Origin: DASXKD01 sp963762735
GTDB taxonomy: Bacteria > Actinomycetota > Actinomycetes > Streptosporangiales > Streptosporangiaceae
DNA length: 64,000 nt
NCBI GenBank assembly: GCA_963762735.1
Contig: CAVXMG010000025.1
Location: 248,001-312,000, forward strand
Direction: 5' to 3'
This document shows positions 8,699 to 17,528 of this stretch, piece after piece. The notes beneath the pieces were generated by a model. It saw only the letters and a list, made by a program, of their open reading frames with translations, searched no databases and was not told the origin of the DNA. The first letter of the stretch is position 1, and every line of letters begins with the position of its first letter. Made by a program: the position numbers and the translations under genes.

Positions 8699-8771
8699 GG
8701 TACCTTCCTCGCGCTTGGTCATCGGCTCTCGCCGCAAGCCTCGTTATCGCTACTGCCTGTGCCCGGCGGCG

Positions 8772-9245
8772 TTACTTGGCGCTCGCGGACGGTGTCCCGG
8801 CCGGCTGTGCGACCTGGGTGATGGTGAAGGGGACCGGCTGCTGCGCCTGGTGCGGGTGGTCAGGCCCGGCGTACACCTTGAGCTTGCGCAGCATCGCCCG
8901 GCCCAGCGTGTTCTTCGGCAGCATGCCCTTGACGGCGTTCTCCACCAGCCGCTCGGGGCGCTTGGCGAGCAGTTCGCCAAAGGTCACCGAGCTGATGCCG
9001 CCCGGGTAGCCCGAGTGCCGGTAGGCCCGCTTGTCGGCGAGCTTGTTGCCGGTGAGCGCGACCTTCGACGCGTTGACCACGATGACGAAGTCACCGGTGT
9101 CCATGTGCGGCGCGAAAATGGGCTTGTGCTTGCCCCGCAACAGGATCGCCACATGACTGGCCAGGCGGCCGAGCACGACATCAGAGGCGTCGATGACGTG
9201 CCACTGACGGTGGATGTCAGCGGCCTTAGGGCTGAAAGTGCGCAC
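8772..9245 (-). CDS. rplM: Large ribosomal subunit protein uL13
   Basis: Early-assembly 50S protein, 157 aa. Core motifs: WHVIDASDVVLGRLASHVA, GDFVIVVNASKVALTGNK, YRHSGYPGG and VKGMLPKNTLGR. The C-terminal 25 residues (PVPFTITQVAQPAGTPSASAK) extend past the usual end. First gene of the rplM-rpsI transcript, with its own promoter about 145 bp upstream. Confidence 0.95.
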   Translation of the reverse strand: MRTFSPKAADIHRQWHVIDASDVVLGRLASHVAILLRGKHKPIFAPHMDTGDFVIVVNASKVALTGNKLADKRAYRHSGYPGGISSVTFGELLAKRPERLVENAVKGMLPKNTLGRAMLRKLKVYAGPDHPHQAQQPVPFTITQVAQPAGTPSASAK

Positions 9246-9612
9246 AGTCGTAAGCCTTTATCTGTGGGACCTGTTCCGGACCCGCGCCCTGGGCGAGCCC
9301 GGCAGCGAGGGAGTCCGCCGCACCGGCCGCCAGATGGCCTCACGCTGGGCGAGGCATCGCGGGCATGCTGATGCTCATGGACGTCAGGTAAGGATACCGG
9401 CCTGCGCCTAGGACGGCAAAGCGAAGTCATGCGATACGCCCCTGCGTGGCCCGTCTGGCTCCCAGACGGCGACCGCCGGCCGGGGTTGCCCGGCGCGCGG
9501 AGCGGGGCCCGTGGCGTGCCGCAGCCCCGCGACTCACGAGGGTATCCAGCCGAACACCCCAGGTGAGGGCAGCCGTCCCAGGGCGGGTAACCAGGTGCCC
9601 GGGCAAGGAGAA
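9246..9612. other. Intergenic region between rplM and the divergent membrane-protein gene
   Basis: This 367-bp divergent spacer holds the rplM promoter (9391-9419) and its leader of about 140 nt. Toward the right it must also hold the promoter of the plus-strand gene, for which no confident -35/-10 pair is visible. An AAGGAG ribosome-binding site sits at 9605-9610. No RNA gene or mobile element is seen. Confidence 0.5.
9391..9419 (-). promoter_or_regulatory. Promoter of rplM-rpsI
   Basis: Read on the minus strand, TTGCCG (9414-9419) and TATCCT (9391-9396) are separated by 17 bp. This fits a principal-sigma promoter. The -10 is followed by TAC, the same TATCCTTAC seen at the rpsL promoter. 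Confidence 0.6.
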
Positions 9613-12456
9613 ATGCCTGACCGCGCCATGCGGAGCCGACTAAAGAAATACGCTCGCGCCATGGGCTATGCGGATCTGCAGGACGGGCGGCCCCCTCGCA
9701 GCCGTGCGGGCGCCGGGCTGCCAGACAGCCCCGATCCTGCGGAGATGCCCGGCGAACAGGCCCCAGGGTACCGTCCGCCGCCGGTTCCGGGGGCGGATGA
9801 CGCCGCGTGGCGCGGCGCGGATGAGACCGCATGGCGCGGCGCCGACGAGGCCGCGCGGCGGGGCACGGACGAGGCCGCATGGCGCGGGGCGGATGAAGCC
9901 GCATGGCGGGGCGCGGACGAGGCCGCATGGCGGGGCAACGGCACGACGGACCGGCCGGCCTACGCAGCCCCCGGCAACGGCAGCACGGGTCCAGGGCACG
10001 CGAGCGGCCCGGGGCACACCAGCAGTCCGGGGGCCGGCAGCGTCCCGGGGAACACCAGCGGCCCAGGGCACACCAGCCGCCCAGGGGCAGACAGCGTCCA
10101 AGGGCCCGGCCCTGGCCCGGGGGCCGGCAGCGGGCCGGCGACCGGTGGCCCGCTGCCAGCGGCACGTACCGGCGCGCACCGGGCGGTGCGCGGCACCGAG
10201 CCCACTCCCGCCAGGCCTGCCGCGTCAGGCGGTCCAGAAGCCCGGCCCGGTGGTCCTGGCTCACACCGCAGCGGGGGGCAGCACCGGCAATCCAGCCCTG
10301 CCCCGGCCGCTCCGGGAAGCACCCCGTGGCCGGCCGCGCCCGTACCGGGCAGCGGAACGCAGCCGCCCAGCCGGCCTGCCACCGGCCCGCAAGACCAGTC
10401 CTGGCAGCCCAGCCCGCCCGCGGCTGGCCCGGACAACAGAACCCAGTTGCCGCCACGGGCCGTGACCGGCCCTCAGGACCAGGCGTGGCTGTCGAGCCCG
10501 CCGCGCGGCCGCCCCGGACAGCGGATCGCGGCTGCCCAGCCGGACCGGACCGCAACACCCGGCCCGGCCCACGGACCACCGGCCGCCTGCCACCCGGCCG
10601 GGGCTCTCCCGCCGCCCCGCGAGCGACGGACGGTCCTCGCCGCAGGGACCTGCCGGTACGGGCCCGCAGGCGCCGTACCGGGCACGGCCGGACGACCCGG
10701 GGGACGCGCCGCCAGGCGTGGCCGTCACCCGGGAACCGCCTGGTGCGCGCCGCAGCGCCCCGCAGCAGGCCAGTTCACCCAGGGATGGCGGCCGGGGCGG
10801 TCCCATCCGCGGTTACCCACCGAGGCCCGGCCAGCCCGACCCGGTCTACCCGCCTGGCCAGTTCTCCTCGTGGAACCGCGCCTCCATGCGCGCCGCATGG
10901 CTTGGTGTCACCGGCGGGGCGGGAGGTGCCCCCGAGGCCGAGGCGGAGCCTGGGTACTCGGCCCTCGCGCTGAGCGACGCCGCTGCCGACCTGACCGCCA
11001 CCCAGACCTGGGCCGTGATCGACGACGAGCCGCCGCCCGGCTCGTCCGCGGCCCGGCACCGCAGCCGTGACTGGGGCTCGCACGCCGAAGACCTGGCCCC
11101 GGGCCGACCGCGCACCGCCCCGGGAGACCGGACGGGCGCCGGAGGTCGGCGTCCGGGCGCCACCCTTCCGGGACCGCCGGTGGACCTGGCGTGGACGCGG
11201 CGGGACCGGGCACAAGCGGGCCGGACACCGGCGCAACCCGACCGGGGGCCACCGGGCGGGGCACCAGAGAGCCCGGTACTGCCGGGCGCGGGGCCCGCGG
11301 GCTTAGCGCGGGCACCGCCGGGCCTGGCGTAGCAGGGCTTGGTGCTGCAGGGCTTGGTGCTGCCGGGCTTGGTGCTGCGGCGGTGGATGCCGCCGGGCCT
11401 GGCGCGGCTCCCGGAGCGCTGGCCGGCACCGGGCGGCACGGTACCAGCGGGCCGGGCACGGACGCCGGTGCGCCGGGCGGACCTGCGGGGCTGGCCGGAC
11501 CGGGCGATCCGCCGGGGCTGGCCGCCGGACCGGCCGGACCTGCCGGTCTAGCGGGCGCCCAGGAACGCGCGGCGCCCGGTGGCCGGGCCGCTGCGCGCCG
11601 GGCCGCGGACACGGCGCGGCAGGCCCCGACGGCCTTCGACGAGACCAGGCGCGGCCGGCCACCACGCGGCGCGGCTGCGCGCCGCCGCCCGGCCGCCGAC
11701 GACCAGCCGGCTGCCCCCCGCCGCCCCGGCAAGCGCGGCGTACGGCGCAACGGCATGATGGCCGGTCTGCTGCTCGCCCCGGTCCTGGTGGTGGTGCTGG
11801 TGGTCGGCGGATACGTCTACCTCAGCGGCAGGCATGCGCCGGCCCCCTCGCATTCGGCTCCGCCCAGTCATCCCGCCGCGGCACCGAACAGCCCGGCGCC
11901 CACGCTCGGACCGTGGAAGCACATCGAGAGCCGCAGCCAGGACGCGGTGCCGCTCACCATCGCCGAACTGTTCCCCGCGAAGTTCACGGTGGATGGCCAG
12001 TCCGGGACGCTGACCGTGAGCAAGGAAGGCACCAAGTGCACCCACGAGGTGATCGGCTCCAAGCTGGCCAAGGCGGTCCGCAAGGCGGACTGCACCCAGG
12101 TGCTCCGGGCCAGTTACCTGTCCACGAACCGCAAGATCATGGCCACCGTGGGGGTGCTGAACCTGACGGACGCCACGGAGGCGGGGAAGGCGGGGAAGGC
12201 GGCGGGCGCCGTGGAGTTCATCAAGCAACTGGCGTCCAAGCACGGTCCTACCCGCAACATCGCCAAGGGCACGGGAATCGTGGCGGCCTACGTCAAGGGC
12301 CACTACTTGATCTTGACCTGGACGGAGTTCGCCAACCTGCACGCACCGTCGGGCAAGACCAAGCGGAAGCAACTCGAGGCGTTCTCGACGGGCCTGGTCG
12401 CGGGAACGGCCAACGTCAGCCTGACCAGCCGGATGGTCACCGGCCATCCGTCCTGA
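9613..12456 (+). CDS. Long Pro/Gly/Ala-rich single-pass membrane protein with a conserved extracytoplasmic domain (two frameshifts)
   Basis: No function is recognised. Start ATG 9613 follows AAGGAG closely. Residues 1 to about 700 are low-complexity: six copies of ADEAAWRG, then GPGHTSSPGA-like and PATGPQDQ-type repeats. An island GYSALALSDAAADLTATQTW lies in the middle. One membrane helix, MMAGLLLAPVLVVVLVVGGYVY, follows a basic stretch (RRPGKRGVRRNG), giving an N-in topology. The outer domain has about 200 aa with TIAELFPAKFTVDGQSGTLT, two cysteines (TKCTHEV and KADCTQVLRASY) and AKHGPTRNIAKGTGIV-like sequence (here SKHGPTRNIAKGTGIV). The frame moves by indels between about 10450 and 10720 and again near 11100-11190. 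Its 3' end overlaps truA by 20 bp, tail to tail. Confidence 0.7.
9793..9936 (+). repeat. Six tandem copies of a 24-bp repeat (octapeptide ADEAAWRG)
   Basis: Six consecutive in-frame 24-bp units begin at 9793, 9817, 9841, 9865, 9889 and 9913. They encode variants of Ala-Asp-Glu-Ala-Ala-Trp-Arg-Gly in the cytoplasmic low-complexity part of the membrane protein. The third copy has Arg for Trp. Confidence 0.9.
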
Positions 12457-13307
12457 CCCGCAGGTTCCTGGCGGCGGCGGCGCGGGCGGCCAGGCCAGCG
12501 TCCGCGGGATAGCCGACCTCCTCCAGGCACAGCCCGTGCGGGCCCACCACCGGCGCGGCCGGATCCCGGACCCCGGCCGCGAGCACCTCGGCGGGCCAGC
12601 CGGGAGGCCGGCTGCCGTCCCCGACCTTGAGCAGCGCACCGACCAGCGCGCGGACCATGTTGTGGCAGAACGCGTCCGCCACCACCGTCGCCTCGGCCAC
12701 GGCCGGCTCCGGCCTGGCCCAGTCCAGGCGCAGTAGCGTGCGGACGGTACTTGCGCCGTCGCGGCGGCGGCAGAACGCGGCGAAATCGTGCTCGCCCAGG
12801 CAGTGCTTGGCCGCCTGGTTCATGGCCGCGACGTCGAGCGTGCTGCGGTACCAGAGCGTGGCATGGCGGGCCAGTGGGTCGGCCTGGCTCGAGGTCGTCG
12901 CAGACCCGGTAGGCGTAGCGCCGCCAGATCGCGGAGAACCGGGCGTCGAAGCCGGGCGGGGCGGGTGCGAGCCTGTGCACCCGCACGTCGGGCGGCAGCA
13001 GCCGGGCCAGCCTGCGCGCGGCGGTGTCACCGCTGTCCGCCCAGCGGTCTGCCGGGATGTCGGCGTGCGCGACCTGGCCGCGCGCGTGGACGCCCGCGTC
13101 GGTGCGGCCGGCCACGGTGAGGGCGGCAGGCTCCGCCAGGCTCAGCACCCGGGTCAGGGCGTCTTCCAGGGTTCCCTGCACCGTCCGCTGGCCGGGCTGG
13201 CGCGCCCAGCCGGAGAACCCGGTGCCGTCGTAGCCGATGTCCAGCCGCACCCGGACAGCCAGTGAGGCCGGCCACGGGCTACCGGGCTCAGTGGCCCCGA
13301 ACCCCAT
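12437..13307 (-). CDS. truA: tRNA pseudouridine(38-40) synthase TruA, one frameshift
   Basis: Isomerises uridine to pseudouridine in the anticodon arm of many tRNAs. The N-terminal half reads LDIGYDGTGFSGWARQ, GTLEDAL and the catalytic-Asp motif AGRTDAGVHARGQVAH. After AIWRRYAYRVCDDL the frame slips near 12890. The restored frame gives ADPLARHATLWYRSTLD, EHDFAAFCRRRDG and AFCHNMVRALVGALLKVG. Removing one base in CTCGAGCCAGG would rejoin the halves. ATG 13307 is the furthest start; a GTG 57 bp further in is possible. It follows rplQ by 19 bp, the standard order. Confidence 0.87.
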
Positions 13308-13326
13308 GACCGGCCTCTGACGTGCG

Positions 13327-13974
13327 TTACTCGGCTGTCTTCCTCGGCCGCGTCCTCGGCATCCTCGGCAGTCCTTCAGGCTCCGGCGCCGCGGAATCCT
13401 CGGTGACCACGTCCTGCGCCTCGCGCTGCTCGCTTCGTGCCTCGGCGTCGTCGGCCTCGACGTCCACGGCCGCCGTGTCCTCGGCCTGGTCCACCGCCTC
13501 GTCCGCGGTGGCGGACTCGGCCGCGGTGGCCTCCGCGTCGGCCTTGGTCCGTGCCGGGCGGGCCGGAGCCGCAGCGCGCCGCGGGCGGCGGCGCCGTGAC
13601 GAGGAGGTGGCCGCAGCCTCCTCCTCGACCAGTTCGATGACGGCCAGCGGCGCGTTGTCACCCTTGCGCGGCCCGATCTTGGTGATCCGGGTGTAACCGC
13701 CTGGGCGGGTGGCGAACCGCGGGCCGATCTCGCTGAACAGGGTGTGCACGACACCTCTGTCCGTGACCACCGTGAGCACCTCGCGGCGCGCGTGCAGGTC
13801 ACCCCGCTTGGCGAAGGTGATCAGGCGCTCCGCGTACGGCCGCAGCCGGCGTGCCTTGGCCTCAGTCGTGGTGATCTTGCCGTGCTCAAACAGGGCCGTG
13901 GCGAGGTTCGCCAAGATGTGCCGCTGATGGGCCGAACTGCCACCCAACCGTCGGCCCTTGGTGGGCGTGGGCAT
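13327..13974 (-). CDS. rplQ: Large ribosomal subunit protein bL17 with long acidic/Ala-rich C-terminal extension
   Basis: 50S protein near the tunnel exit. The conserved part is residues 1-118 (MPTPTKGRRLGGSSAHQRHI, LFEHGKITTTEAKARRLRP, PGGYTRITKIGPRKGDNAPL and MAVIELVEE-like AVIELVEEE). It is followed by about 95 residues of low complexity: first basic (SSRRRRPRRAAAPARPART), then acidic Ala/Glu/Asp (ATAAESATADEAVDQAEDTA), ending in Arg/Pro. At 215 aa it is much longer than the 115-130 aa common in other bacteria. Co-transcribed with rpoA. Confidence 0.94.
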   Translation of the reverse strand: MPTPTKGRRLGGSSAHQRHILANLATALFEHGKITTTEAKARRLRPYAERLITFAKRGDLHARREVLTVVTDRGVVHTLFSEIGPRFATRPGGYTRITKIGPRKGDNAPLAVIELVEEEAAATSSSRRRRPRRAAAPARPARTKADAEATAAESATADEAVDQAEDTAAVDVEADDAEARSEQREAQDVVTEDSAAPEPEGLPRMPRTRPRKTAE

Positions 13975-14013
13975 GGACGCTTATCTCCTTGATCTGCCGG
14001 CGGGCCGGGCCCG

Positions 14014-15030
14014 TCAGTACTGCTCGGTCTCGACGTAGCTCTCGTCGTCGTCCCCGCTGTAGTTGTCCACGGCGCTGCCGGGGTCGAACCCAGGCGGGGA
14101 GTCCTTGAGCGTCAGCCCCATGTCGGCCAGCTTCTGCTTGACCTCTTCGATCGACTTGGCGCCGAAGTTGCGGATGTCCAGTAGGTCCTGCTCGCTGCGG
14201 GCGACAAGCTCGCCGACGGTGTGGATGCCTTCCCGCTTGAGGCAGTTGTAGGACCGGACGGTGAGGTTCAGTTCCTCGATCGGCAGCGCCAGGTCCGCGG
14301 CCAGCGCGGCGTCCGTGGGCGACGGGCCGATGTCGATGCCCTCGGCGTCCAGGTTCAGCTCCCTGGCCAGGCCGAACAGCTCGACCAGGGTCTTGCCCGC
14401 GCTCGCGACCGCATCGCGCGGGCGCATCGAGGGCTTGGTCTCGACGTCGATGATCAGCCGGTCGAAGTCGGTCCGCTGCTCGACACGGGTCGCCTCCACC
14501 TTGTAGGTGACCCGCAGCACCGGCGAGTAGATGGAGTCGATCGGAATACGGCCGATCTCCTGCCCGAGCTGCTTGTTCTGGGCGGCCGAGACGTAACCGC
14601 GGCCGCGCTCGACCGTCAGCTCCATCTCGAGCTTGCCCTTGCCGTTGAGCGCGGCGATGTGCAGGTCGGGGTTGTGCACCTCGACGCCCGCAGGCGGTGC
14701 GATGTCGGCCGCGGTGACCTCGCCGGGGCCCTGCTTACGCAGGTACATGACCACCGGCTCGTCCTGCTCCGAGGAGACCACGAGTTCCTTCAGGTTCAGG
14801 ATGATGTCGGTGACGTCCTCGGTCATCCCGGCCACGGTCGAGAACTCGTGCAGCACGCCCTCGATCCTGATACTGGTCACTGCCGCGCCGGGGATCGACG
14901 ACAGCAGGGTCCGCCGTAGCGAGTTGCCGATGGTGTACCCGAATCCCGGCTCGAGCGGCTCGATGACGAACCTCGACCGGAACTCGTCCACCGCCTCTTC
15001 GGTCAGGCTGGGACGCTGGGCGATGAGCAT
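14014..15030 (-). CDS. rpoA: DNA-directed RNA polymerase subunit alpha
   Basis: Dimerises to seed RNA polymerase assembly and contacts promoter UP elements and activators. At 338 aa it is standard. The N-terminal domain (about 1-230) has EPLEPGFGYTIGNSLRRTLL and GRGYVSAAQNK; the C-terminal domain (about 255-315) has LPIEELNLTVRSYNCLKREG and LLDIRNFGAKSIEEVKQKL. It ends in an acidic tail (YSGDDDESYVETEQY). It sits between rpsD and rplQ in the alpha operon. Confidence 0.97.
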   Translation of the reverse strand: MLIAQRPSLTEEAVDEFRSRFVIEPLEPGFGYTIGNSLRRTLLSSIPGAAVTSIRIEGVLHEFSTVAGMTEDVTDIILNLKELVVSSEQDEPVVMYLRKQGPGEVTAADIAPPAGVEVHNPDLHIAALNGKGKLEMELTVERGRGYVSAAQNKQLGQEIGRIPIDSIYSPVLRVTYKVEATRVEQRTDFDRLIIDVETKPSMRPRDAVASAGKTLVELFGLARELNLDAEGIDIGPSPTDAALAADLALPIEELNLTVRSYNCLKREGIHTVGELVARSEQDLLDIRNFGAKSIEEVKQKLADMGLTLKDSPPGFDPGSAVDNYSGDDDESYVETEQY

Positions 15031-15075
15031 GACTACCCCTCTCCGCGGCGACCGCTATATGACGCCGCGATCTTC

Positions 15076-15097
15076 GGCGGTGGCTGCTGCCACCGCC
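15076..15097 (-). other. Hairpin in the rpsD-rpoA spacer
   Basis: GGCGGTGGC and GCCACCGCC form a 9-bp perfect stem with a 4-nt loop inside the 104-bp gap between rpsD and rpoA. It could attenuate or protect the transcript. No terminator T-tract follows. Confidence 0.4.
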
Positions 15098-15134
15098 TGG
15101 CCCGCGCTTCGCCCCGCGGGCCTGGTACTTGCCG

Positions 15135-15761
15135 TTACTTCGAGTACAACTCGACGATGAGTTGCTCTTGCACCTGCGTGTCGATCTGCGCGCGGACCGG
15201 CATGGCGTGCACCAGGACGCGCATCTTGTCCGGGATGACCTCCAGCCAGGCCGGCACCTGGCGCTCGCCGGCCTCGGCCCTGGCGACGATGAACGGTGTC
15301 ATCTCCAGCGACTTGGGCGCCGCCTCGACGATGTCGCTCTCGGTCACCCGGTAGGACGGGATATCCACCTTGCGGCCGTTCACCAGGAAGTGCCCGTGCC
15401 CTACAAGCTGCCGTGCCATGTCCCGGCTCTTGGCGAACCCGGCGCGGAAGACCACGTTGTCGAGGCGGCTCTCCAGGATCTGGAGCAGGTTGTCGCCGGT
15501 CTTGCCGCGCCTGCGGGTGGCCTCCTCGTAGTACCCGTGGAACTGCCGCTCGAGGATCCCGTAGATGCGGCGTGCCTTCTGCTTCTCCCGGGTCTGGAGC
15601 AGGTACTCGCTCTCCTTGGGCCGGTTGCGGCCGTGCTCCCCCGGCGGGTAGGGCCGGATCTCGATCGGGCACTTCGGCGAGTCGCACTTGGCGCCCTTCA
15701 GGAAAAGCTTCATCTTCTCCCGGCGGCACCGCTTGCAGTCCGGTCCCGTGTACCGAGCCAT
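15135..15761 (-). CDS. rpsD: Small ribosomal subunit protein uS4
   Basis: Primary 16S rRNA-binding protein that nucleates 30S assembly, 208 aa. The N-terminus carries a zinc-knuckle cysteine set (CKRCRREKMKLFLKGAKCDSPKC), so this is the zinc-binding form. The S4 RNA-binding domain contains RLDNVVFRAGFAKSRDMARQ and HFLVNGRKVDIPSY. It lies 13 bp downstream of rpsK. Confidence 0.96.
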   Translation of the reverse strand: MARYTGPDCKRCRREKMKLFLKGAKCDSPKCPIEIRPYPPGEHGRNRPKESEYLLQTREKQKARRIYGILERQFHGYYEEATRRRGKTGDNLLQILESRLDNVVFRAGFAKSRDMARQLVGHGHFLVNGRKVDIPSYRVTESDIVEAAPKSLEMTPFIVARAEAGERQVPAWLEVIPDKMRVLVHAMPVRAQIDTQVQEQLIVELYSK

Positions 15762-15774
15762 GTGTCAGTTCCTC

Positions 15775-16179
15775 TCAGACCCGGCGCCGCTTGGGCGGGC
15801 GGCAGCCATTGTGCGGGACCGGCGTAACGTCCTGGATGGAGCCCACCTCCAGGCCGGTCGCCTGCAGCGACCGGATGGCGGTTTCCCGGCCCGAGCCGGG
15901 GCCTTTCACGAACACGTCGACCTTCCGCATGCCGTGCTCCATGGCGCGGCGCGCGCAGGCCTCCGCCGCCATCTGCGCGGCGTACGGCGTCGACTTGCGG
16001 GATCCCTTGAACCCCACCTGGCCCGAGGAGGCCCAGGAGATCACGTTGCCGACGGGGTCGGTGATCGACACGATCGTGTTGTTGAAGGTGCTTCTGATAT
16101 GAGCGTGCCCGTGGGCTATGTTCTTGCGTTCCTTCCGGCGCACCTTCTTGGCAGCACCGGTACGGCTCTTTGGAGGCAT
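15775..16179 (-). CDS. rpsK: Small ribosomal subunit protein uS11
   Basis: 30S platform protein at the mRNA exit region, 134 aa. Motifs: AHIRSTFNNTIVSITD, ISWASSGQVGFKGSRKSTPY, VFVKGPGSGRETAIRSL and the basic end NGCRPPKRRRV. In order between rpsM and rpsD. Confidence 0.96.
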   Translation of the reverse strand: MPPKSRTGAAKKVRRKERKNIAHGHAHIRSTFNNTIVSITDPVGNVISWASSGQVGFKGSRKSTPYAAQMAAEACARRAMEHGMRKVDVFVKGPGSGRETAIRSLQATGLEVGSIQDVTPVPHNGCRPPKRRRV

Positions 16180-16218
16180 CTGCTTCCTGTTCGCGAGGTC
16201 GTCGGTCCGGTTTGCGGA

Positions 16219-16599
16219 CTACTTCTTGCCGGCCTTCTTCTTGCCGGCCACGGTCTTCTTGCGGCCCTTGCGGGTCCTGGCGTTGGTCTGGGTCCGCTGG
16301 CCGTGGACCGGGAGCCCACGGCGGTGACGGACGCCCTGGTAGCACCCGATCTCCACCTTGCGCCTGATGTCGGCCTGAACCTCCCGGCGAAGGTCACCTT
16401 CGACCCGGTAGGTGGCGTCGATCCAGTCGCGGAGCCTGACAAGGTCGTCGTCGGACAGGTCGTGCACCCGGACGTCACCGCTGACGCCGGTGGCTGTCAG
16501 CGTCTCGTGGGCGCGGGTGCGGCCTATCCCGTAAATGTAGGTGAGGGCAACCTCAAGGCGCTTCTCGCGCGGGAGGTCAACACCAACCAAACGTGCCAT
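16219..16599 (-). CDS. rpsM: Small ribosomal subunit protein uS13
   Basis: 30S head protein that contacts the 50S subunit and P-site tRNA, 126 aa. Motifs: RLVGVDLPREKRLEVALTYI, YGIGRTRA, EIGCYQGVRHRRGLPV and GQRTQTNARTRKG, followed by a Lys-rich tail (KKTVAGKKKAGKK). Confidence 0.96.
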   Translation of the reverse strand: MARLVGVDLPREKRLEVALTYIYGIGRTRAHETLTATGVSGDVRVHDLSDDDLVRLRDWIDATYRVEGDLRREVQADIRRKVEIGCYQGVRHRRGLPVHGQRTQTNARTRKGRKKTVAGKKKAGKK

Positions 16600-16737
16600 G
16601 TGCGGGCAGTTCTCCTTCTCTTCGCGGAGGTCTCACACACCGCCTCCCGTCCCTGCCCAGGACGGGCCCCGGCCTCCTACCGGGGGCTGCCCTGACCAAG
16701 CGAGCCTGGTCGGGGCTGCGGTGCGCCTGATGCGCCG

Positions 16738-16851
16738 TTACCCCTGGCGCTGCTTGTGCCTGGGGTCGGTGCAGATGACCATGACGCGGCCATGCCGGCG
16801 GATGATCCGGCATTTGCTGCAGATCTTCTTCACGCTCGGCTTGACCTTCAT
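16738..16851 (-). CDS. rpmJ: Large ribosomal subunit protein bL36
   Basis: Small 50S protein of 37 aa that is easy to miss. Sequence features: MKVKPSVKKIC, SKCRIIRRHGRV, MVICTDPRHKQRQG. Three cysteines and a histidine (CxxC...C....H) make it the zinc-ribbon form. It sits between infA and rpsM, as in other actinobacteria. Confidence 0.95.
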   Translation of the reverse strand: MKVKPSVKKICSKCRIIRRHGRVMVICTDPRHKQRQG

Positions 16852-16950
16852 CCGGGTCTCCTTAGCGGGCCGGGCACCTGCCCGGCGGGTTCGTTCGTGC
16901 CTGTCTCGCAGCGGTTGCCTGCCCCTAGGGGCGGCATGTCCGCTGGTTCG

Positions 16951-17172
16951 TTACTTGTACCTGTAGACGATGCGTCCACGGCTCAGGTCGTAGGGGCTTA
17001 GCTCCACGACCACCCGGTCATCGGGGAGGATCCGGATGTAGTGCATCCGCATCTTTCCGCTGATATGAGCCAGGACCTTGTGCCCGTTGTCCAGCTCCAC
17101 CCGGAAGAAGGCATTCGGTAGTGATTCGACGATCCTGCCCTCGATCTCGATGGCGCCATCCTTCTTGGGCAT
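16951..17172 (-). CDS. infA: Translation initiation factor IF-1
   Basis: Binds the 30S A site during initiation. It has 73 aa, one OB-fold: MPKKDGAIEIEGRIVESLPN, FRVELDNGHKVLAHISGKMR and LSPYDLSRGRIVYRYK. I use ATG 17172; the longer upstream reading is not conserved. First gene of the infA-rpmJ-rpsM-rpsK-rpsD-rpoA-rplQ-truA run. Confidence 0.97.
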   Translation of the reverse strand: MPKKDGAIEIEGRIVESLPNAFFRVELDNGHKVLAHISGKMRMHYIRILPDDRVVVELSPYDLSRGRIVYRYK

Positions 17173-17389
17173 GTCCTCCGCACTTCTCTTCCCGGCCGTG
17201 GCACCCGGCCTCGCTGGCCGGCCACCAGGGCCATGTTTCTTTGTCCGTGCCGCGCCGCAGTAGCTCAAGGTTTCGGGCTTTCCCGCAACCGGGCACATAC
17301 TCAGATGATTACCGGATACGGTGGCCCGCCCCACGGCTGCCTCCGCGCCTTCGGCAAACCGGGCAGGAGAAACTCACGGGCCGCAGGAG

Positions 17390-17419
17390 AGTCTACGCGA
17401 CATCAACCGACTATGCGAA
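17390..17419 (-). promoter_or_regulatory. Probable promoter of the infA-rpoA operon
   Basis: On the minus strand TTCGCA (17414-17419) and TAGACT (17390-17395) are spaced by 18 bp. The -10 matches the TAnnnT pattern of the principal sigma factor; the -35 is weaker. Confidence 0.45.
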
Positions 17420-17457
17420 CACGAGCACCCGCCCCGTTATTCCGCAGTGCCGGCCCC

Positions 17458-17487
17458 GGGGGGCGACCCCCCGGAACCCCCGCTGGC
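17458..17487. repeat. Dispersed GC-rich palindromic element, copy 1
   Basis: GGGGGGCGACCCCCC followed by GGAACCCCCGCTGGC. The first part is a 6-bp stem closed by CGA. It lies about 40 bp downstream of the DUF1707 stop and could terminate that transcript. Four further copies occur in the window. Confidence 0.8.
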
Positions 17488-17528
17488 TCAAGGCCCCGTT
17501 CCTTCTCACGGGCCCCCGGCGGTGCTCG

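Larger units (their letters stand above)
17173..17528. other. Intergenic region between the DUF1707 gene and infA
   Basis: This 356-bp stretch holds, in the direction of transcription, a GC-rich palindromic element (17458-17487) just after the DUF1707 gene, an infA promoter (17390-17419), and a leader of about 210 nt. No gene is seen. Confidence 0.55.

Noticed and set aside
9668..10465. Alternative frame of the repeat region giving Arg/Pro/His-rich peptides
   Set aside because: The ADEAAWRG frame is continuous with the ribosome-binding site and start; the alternative is a by-product of the 24-bp repeat.
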